NCBI GenBank assembly: GCA_029979145.1
Contig: JAPOIC010000085.1
Location: 1-7,993 of the forward strand
Direction: 5' to 3'
Source: Opitutaceae bacterium
Lineage (GTDB): Bacteria > Verrucomicrobiota > Verrucomicrobiia > Opitutales > Opitutaceae
Length of the DNA stretch: 7,993 nt
The notes under the pieces were generated by a model. That model had not been told where the DNA came from, made no database searches, and was given only the letters and a program-made list of their open reading frames with translations. Shown one piece after another: positions 7,060-7,993 of this stretch (position 1 is the stretch's first letter; each line of letters starts with the position of its first letter). Made by a program: the position numbers and the translations under genes.

Positions 7060-7185
7060 TTAACCCTGGCGCGCCTTGTAGCGCGGGTCGGTCTTGTTGA
7101 TCACGTAGATGCGGCCCTTGCGGCGGACAACTTGGCAGTCAGGGTGACGCTTCTTCGCGGATTTGATGGAGGAGACGACTTTCAT
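7060..7185 (-). CDS. rpmJ: 50S ribosomal protein L36, zinc-independent form
   Basis: 41 residues: it opens with MKVVSSIKSAKKRHPD, continues through QVVRRKGRIYVINK and ends with PRYKARQG, the pattern of the cysteine-poor L36 paralogue (YkgO-like). Only C17 remains of the zinc ligands of the classical form. It is a basic protein of the large ribosomal subunit. The start is the ATG at 7185. The same frame is open back to 7404, but only the last 41 codons match L36, and a candidate promoter lies just upstream of 7185. It is co-transcribed with rpmE2. Pairing these two zinc-free proteins is a known arrangement in other bacteria, where Zur often controls it; no Zur palindrome was recognised here. 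Confidence 0.95.
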   Translation of the reverse strand: MKVVSSIKSAKKRHPDCQVVRRKGRIYVINKTDPRYKARQG

Positions 7186-7195
7186 AAAAGGCGTG

Positions 7196-7224
7196 AAAAC
7201 AGAGAGTCCCCCACCCCCTGTCAA
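7196..7224 (-). promoter_or_regulatory. Candidate promoter for rpmJ-rpmE
   Basis: A perfect consensus -35 box TTGACA (complement of 7219-7224) is followed after a 17-base spacer by TGTTTT (complement of 7196-7201), a weak -10 with 3 of 6 matches. The position suits rpmJ, whose ATG is 10 bases further on, and would give a very short leader. The spacer includes the G-rich tract GGGGGTGGGGG. The -35 is clear; the -10 is not. Confidence 0.4.
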
Positions 7225-7309
7225 CTGAAATGTCCCGCAGGTAGTGTTAGAGCCTCTTCCCCCTGGAGCGTCGGCGCCCTCGTTGACGTTCACATCCCTC
7301 AGATGCCCC

Positions 7310-7325
7310 GGACGCGCCGGCGTCC
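7310..7325. repeat. Short inverted repeat
   Basis: GGACGC and GCGTCC are separated by GCCG, a 6-bp stem with a 4-base loop. It sits in GC-rich intergenic DNA that may belong to a dispersed repeat family. Function unknown. Confidence 0.35.
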
Positions 7326-7411
7326 CGCCAGCATTTTCTCCGACCTCCACCCCATCGCTCCTCGCCTCTAGCCCCCACATTCCGCTCGCCCCCACCACCT
7401 CCAAATGTAGT

Positions 7412-7441
7412 TTTTTGGGGGCCGGTTCGCTTCCCCAAAAA
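7412..7441. repeat. Hairpin TTTTTGGGG / CCCCAAAAA
   Basis: A 9-bp perfect inverted repeat around a 12-base spacer (7421-7432). The T-run precedes and the A-run follows the stem on both strands, so there is no terminal U-tract and it does not look like an intrinsic terminator. Role unknown. Confidence 0.45.
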
Positions 7442-7544
7442 CCTCATTCCGAGCTTTATCCCCTGCCCACGAGCACCTTACCCTGCGTCGCACCCGGGCT
7501 CCAAAAACGGAAACGAAGTTTTCGCGGGAGGCCGAATAACACTG

Positions 7545-7787
7545 ATGGGCGAAAAACGATTCAGTGCGAAAGCATGGGGGATCACTATCGTCTTCTGTGA
7601 TGCGCTCGGGCTCGCGGCGCTAGCGTTTATCAGCTACCTCACATGGTCGTTCTACCAGCAAAGCGGGAAGATCAGTCCGCCCGTCGGCTTCTCGACTCTG
7701 CTCTATGTCCCACTGTTCATTGTGATTCGAGGCATTGCCGTGAAAGAAAAGAAGAAGGCACTGAATCGTGAAGGCGAAGAGTCCTGA
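7545..7787 (+). CDS. Small two-span membrane protein, probable cassette gene
   Basis: 80 residues, not matched to any family I know. Two hydrophobic spans at about 11-34 and 48-65 are separated by a short polar turn (QQSGKISPP). The basic N terminus (GEKRFSAK) and very basic tail (KEKKKALNR) put both ends in the cytoplasm by the positive-inside rule. The ATG at 7545 is preceded by GGGAGG at 7526-7531, a Shine-Dalgarno-like run set rather far away (13 bases). Base composition looks less GC-rich than in the genes to the left. The stop at 7787 is 15 bases before an attC-like site, the normal place for a cassette gene. That it is a real gene is likely but rests on length, membrane pattern and position only. 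Confidence 0.6.
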   Translation: MGEKRFSAKAWGITIVFCDALGLAALAFISYLTWSFYQQSGKISPPVGFSTLLYVPLFIVIRGIAVKEKKKALNREGEES

Positions 7788-7802
7788 GGAAGTGAATAAA
7801 GA

Positions 7803-7919
7803 GCCCATCCAGTCGTCCGAGCCAGCGACGGCCAGGGATGCCGTTGGCCGTTCCATTGTCCTCCAAGCGGCCCCCATATTTCATTCGCTGGCCGTCGCGG
7901 CTCAGCTTTAGCGTTAGGC
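7803..7919 (+). other. Integron attC-like recombination site
   Basis: The 117-bp element is folded on itself. The right core GTTAGGC (7913-7919) matches the GTTRRRY core exactly, and the left core GCCCATC (7803-7809) matches RYYYAAC at 6 of 7 positions. Each core is followed inward by 9 unpaired bases. The arms GAGCCAGCGACGGCCAG (7819-7835) and CTGGCCGTCGCGGCTC (7888-7903) then pair perfectly except for one extrahelical A at 7824. Further inward the hairpin continues (7836-7840 with 7882-7886; CCGTTGG 7841-7847 with 7863-7870, one bulge). Symmetric core spacing and an extra base only in the left arm are hallmarks of attC. It follows one small ORF and precedes another by 13 bases. The weak point is the left core, whose usual AAC reads ATC. 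Confidence 0.68.
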
Positions 7920-7932
7920 AAAGAAGGCCCGC

Positions 7933-7993
7933 ATGCACTCGAAGCTCGATGACTGGAAGAATGGATGGTTCGGCGTTCAGCTCGGTCTGAAGA
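7933..7993 (+). CDS. Start of a small cassette-type protein (runs off window)
   Basis: Twenty codons are visible from the ATG at 7933, containing SKLDDWKNGWFGVQLGL. The LDDWxNGWxGxxLGL pattern is one I associate from memory with short hypothetical proteins frequent in integron gene cassettes; their function is unknown. AAGAAGG at 7921-7927, 5 bases before the ATG, is a good Shine-Dalgarno sequence, unlike the housekeeping genes in this window. The start lies 13 bases after the attC core, typical cassette spacing. The remainder lies beyond the window edge. Confidence 0.7.
   Translation, partial: MHSKLDDWKNGWFGVQLGLK

Larger units (their letters stand above)
7186..7544. other. Gene-free region between rpmJ and the cassette-like ORF
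   Basis: About 360 bp, strongly C-rich on the plus strand, with no convincing gene. Open frames here translate to proline/serine-rich strings without recognisable motifs. It holds the candidate rpmJ promoter near 7196-7224, a 6-bp inverted repeat GGACGC/GCGTCC at 7310-7325, and a hairpin at 7412-7441. The part from about 7260 to 7335 may be a dispersed intergenic repeat. The transition from housekeeping DNA to cassette-like DNA should lie somewhere in this stretch, but I cannot fix the boundary. Confidence 0.5.

Noticed and set aside
7246..7252. GTTAGAG as an integron core site
   Set aside because: The last base breaks the GTTRRRY pattern, no paired arm was found, and the nearest plausible ORF is almost 300 bases away.
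7186..7260. Zur operator before rpmJ-rpmE
   Set aside because: No AT-rich palindrome of the Zur type is visible; the region is C/G-rich with only the TTGACA hexamer standing out.
7186..7404. Upstream extension of the L36 frame to 114 codons
   Set aside because: Only the last 41 codons match L36. The extension is glycine/arginine-rich, lacks motifs and overlaps the candidate promoter.
7412..7441. Hairpin as an intrinsic terminator
   Set aside because: The stem is followed by A rather than T residues on both strands, so there is no U-tract in either transcript.
7244..7600. Plus-strand open frame of 118 codons in the intergenic region
   Set aside because: The product is proline/serine-rich, reflects C-rich DNA, has no motif and overlaps the better-supported small membrane ORF in another frame.

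Overview
The window reads as a stretch of GC-rich bacterial chromosome, most likely from the Verrucomicrobiota and perhaps close to Opitutus. The taxonomic call is an inference. It rests on base composition, the zinc-independent L31/L36 pair, a phosphoserine phosphatase resembling the animal/plant form, and the near absence of Shine-Dalgarno sequences before the housekeeping genes. Nothing in the window proves the phylum. No rRNA, tRNA, CRISPR array or transposase was seen.

Layout. Positions 1-3120 hold a tight minus-strand operon. In transcription order it is an unrecognised two-membrane-segment coiled-coil protein (3120-1729), a HAD phosphatase of the beta-phosphoglucomutase type (1732-1061, GTGA overlap), and uvrB (from 1058, running off the left edge of the window). 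A 127-bp divergent intergenic region with a nested dyad separates this operon from a plus-strand glutamate dehydrogenase gene (3248-4522). That gene ends inside a strong hairpin shared with the convergent minus-strand pair serB (6702-6058) and a Na+/H+ antiporter-like gene (6058-4547), which are joined by a TGATG stop/start overlap. Upstream of serB lies the ribosomal pair rpmJ (7185-7060) and rpmE (7044-6796), both zinc-independent forms, closed by a textbook intrinsic terminator at 6742-6768.

The right end has a different character. After about 360 bp without a convincing gene comes a plus-strand small membrane protein (7545-7787). It is followed by a 117-bp structure at 7803-7919 with the architecture of an integron attC site: long near-palindromic arms with one extrahelical base, and a perfect GTTRRRY core. 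The start of a second small ORF (7933 onward) resembles proteins common in integron gene cassettes. I read this as the edge of a cassette array, or as one or two captured cassettes, next to housekeeping genes. No integron integrase is visible here.

Function. The left and middle parts are core cell biology: nucleotide excision repair (UvrB), glutamate/2-oxoglutarate interconversion (GDH), serine biosynthesis (SerB), cation/proton exchange and ribosomal proteins. The parts most worth a second look are the attC-like cassette region, the uncharacterised membrane protein in the uvrB operon, the dyad in the gdh divergent region, and the pyrimidine-rich leaders lacking Shine-Dalgarno sequences.
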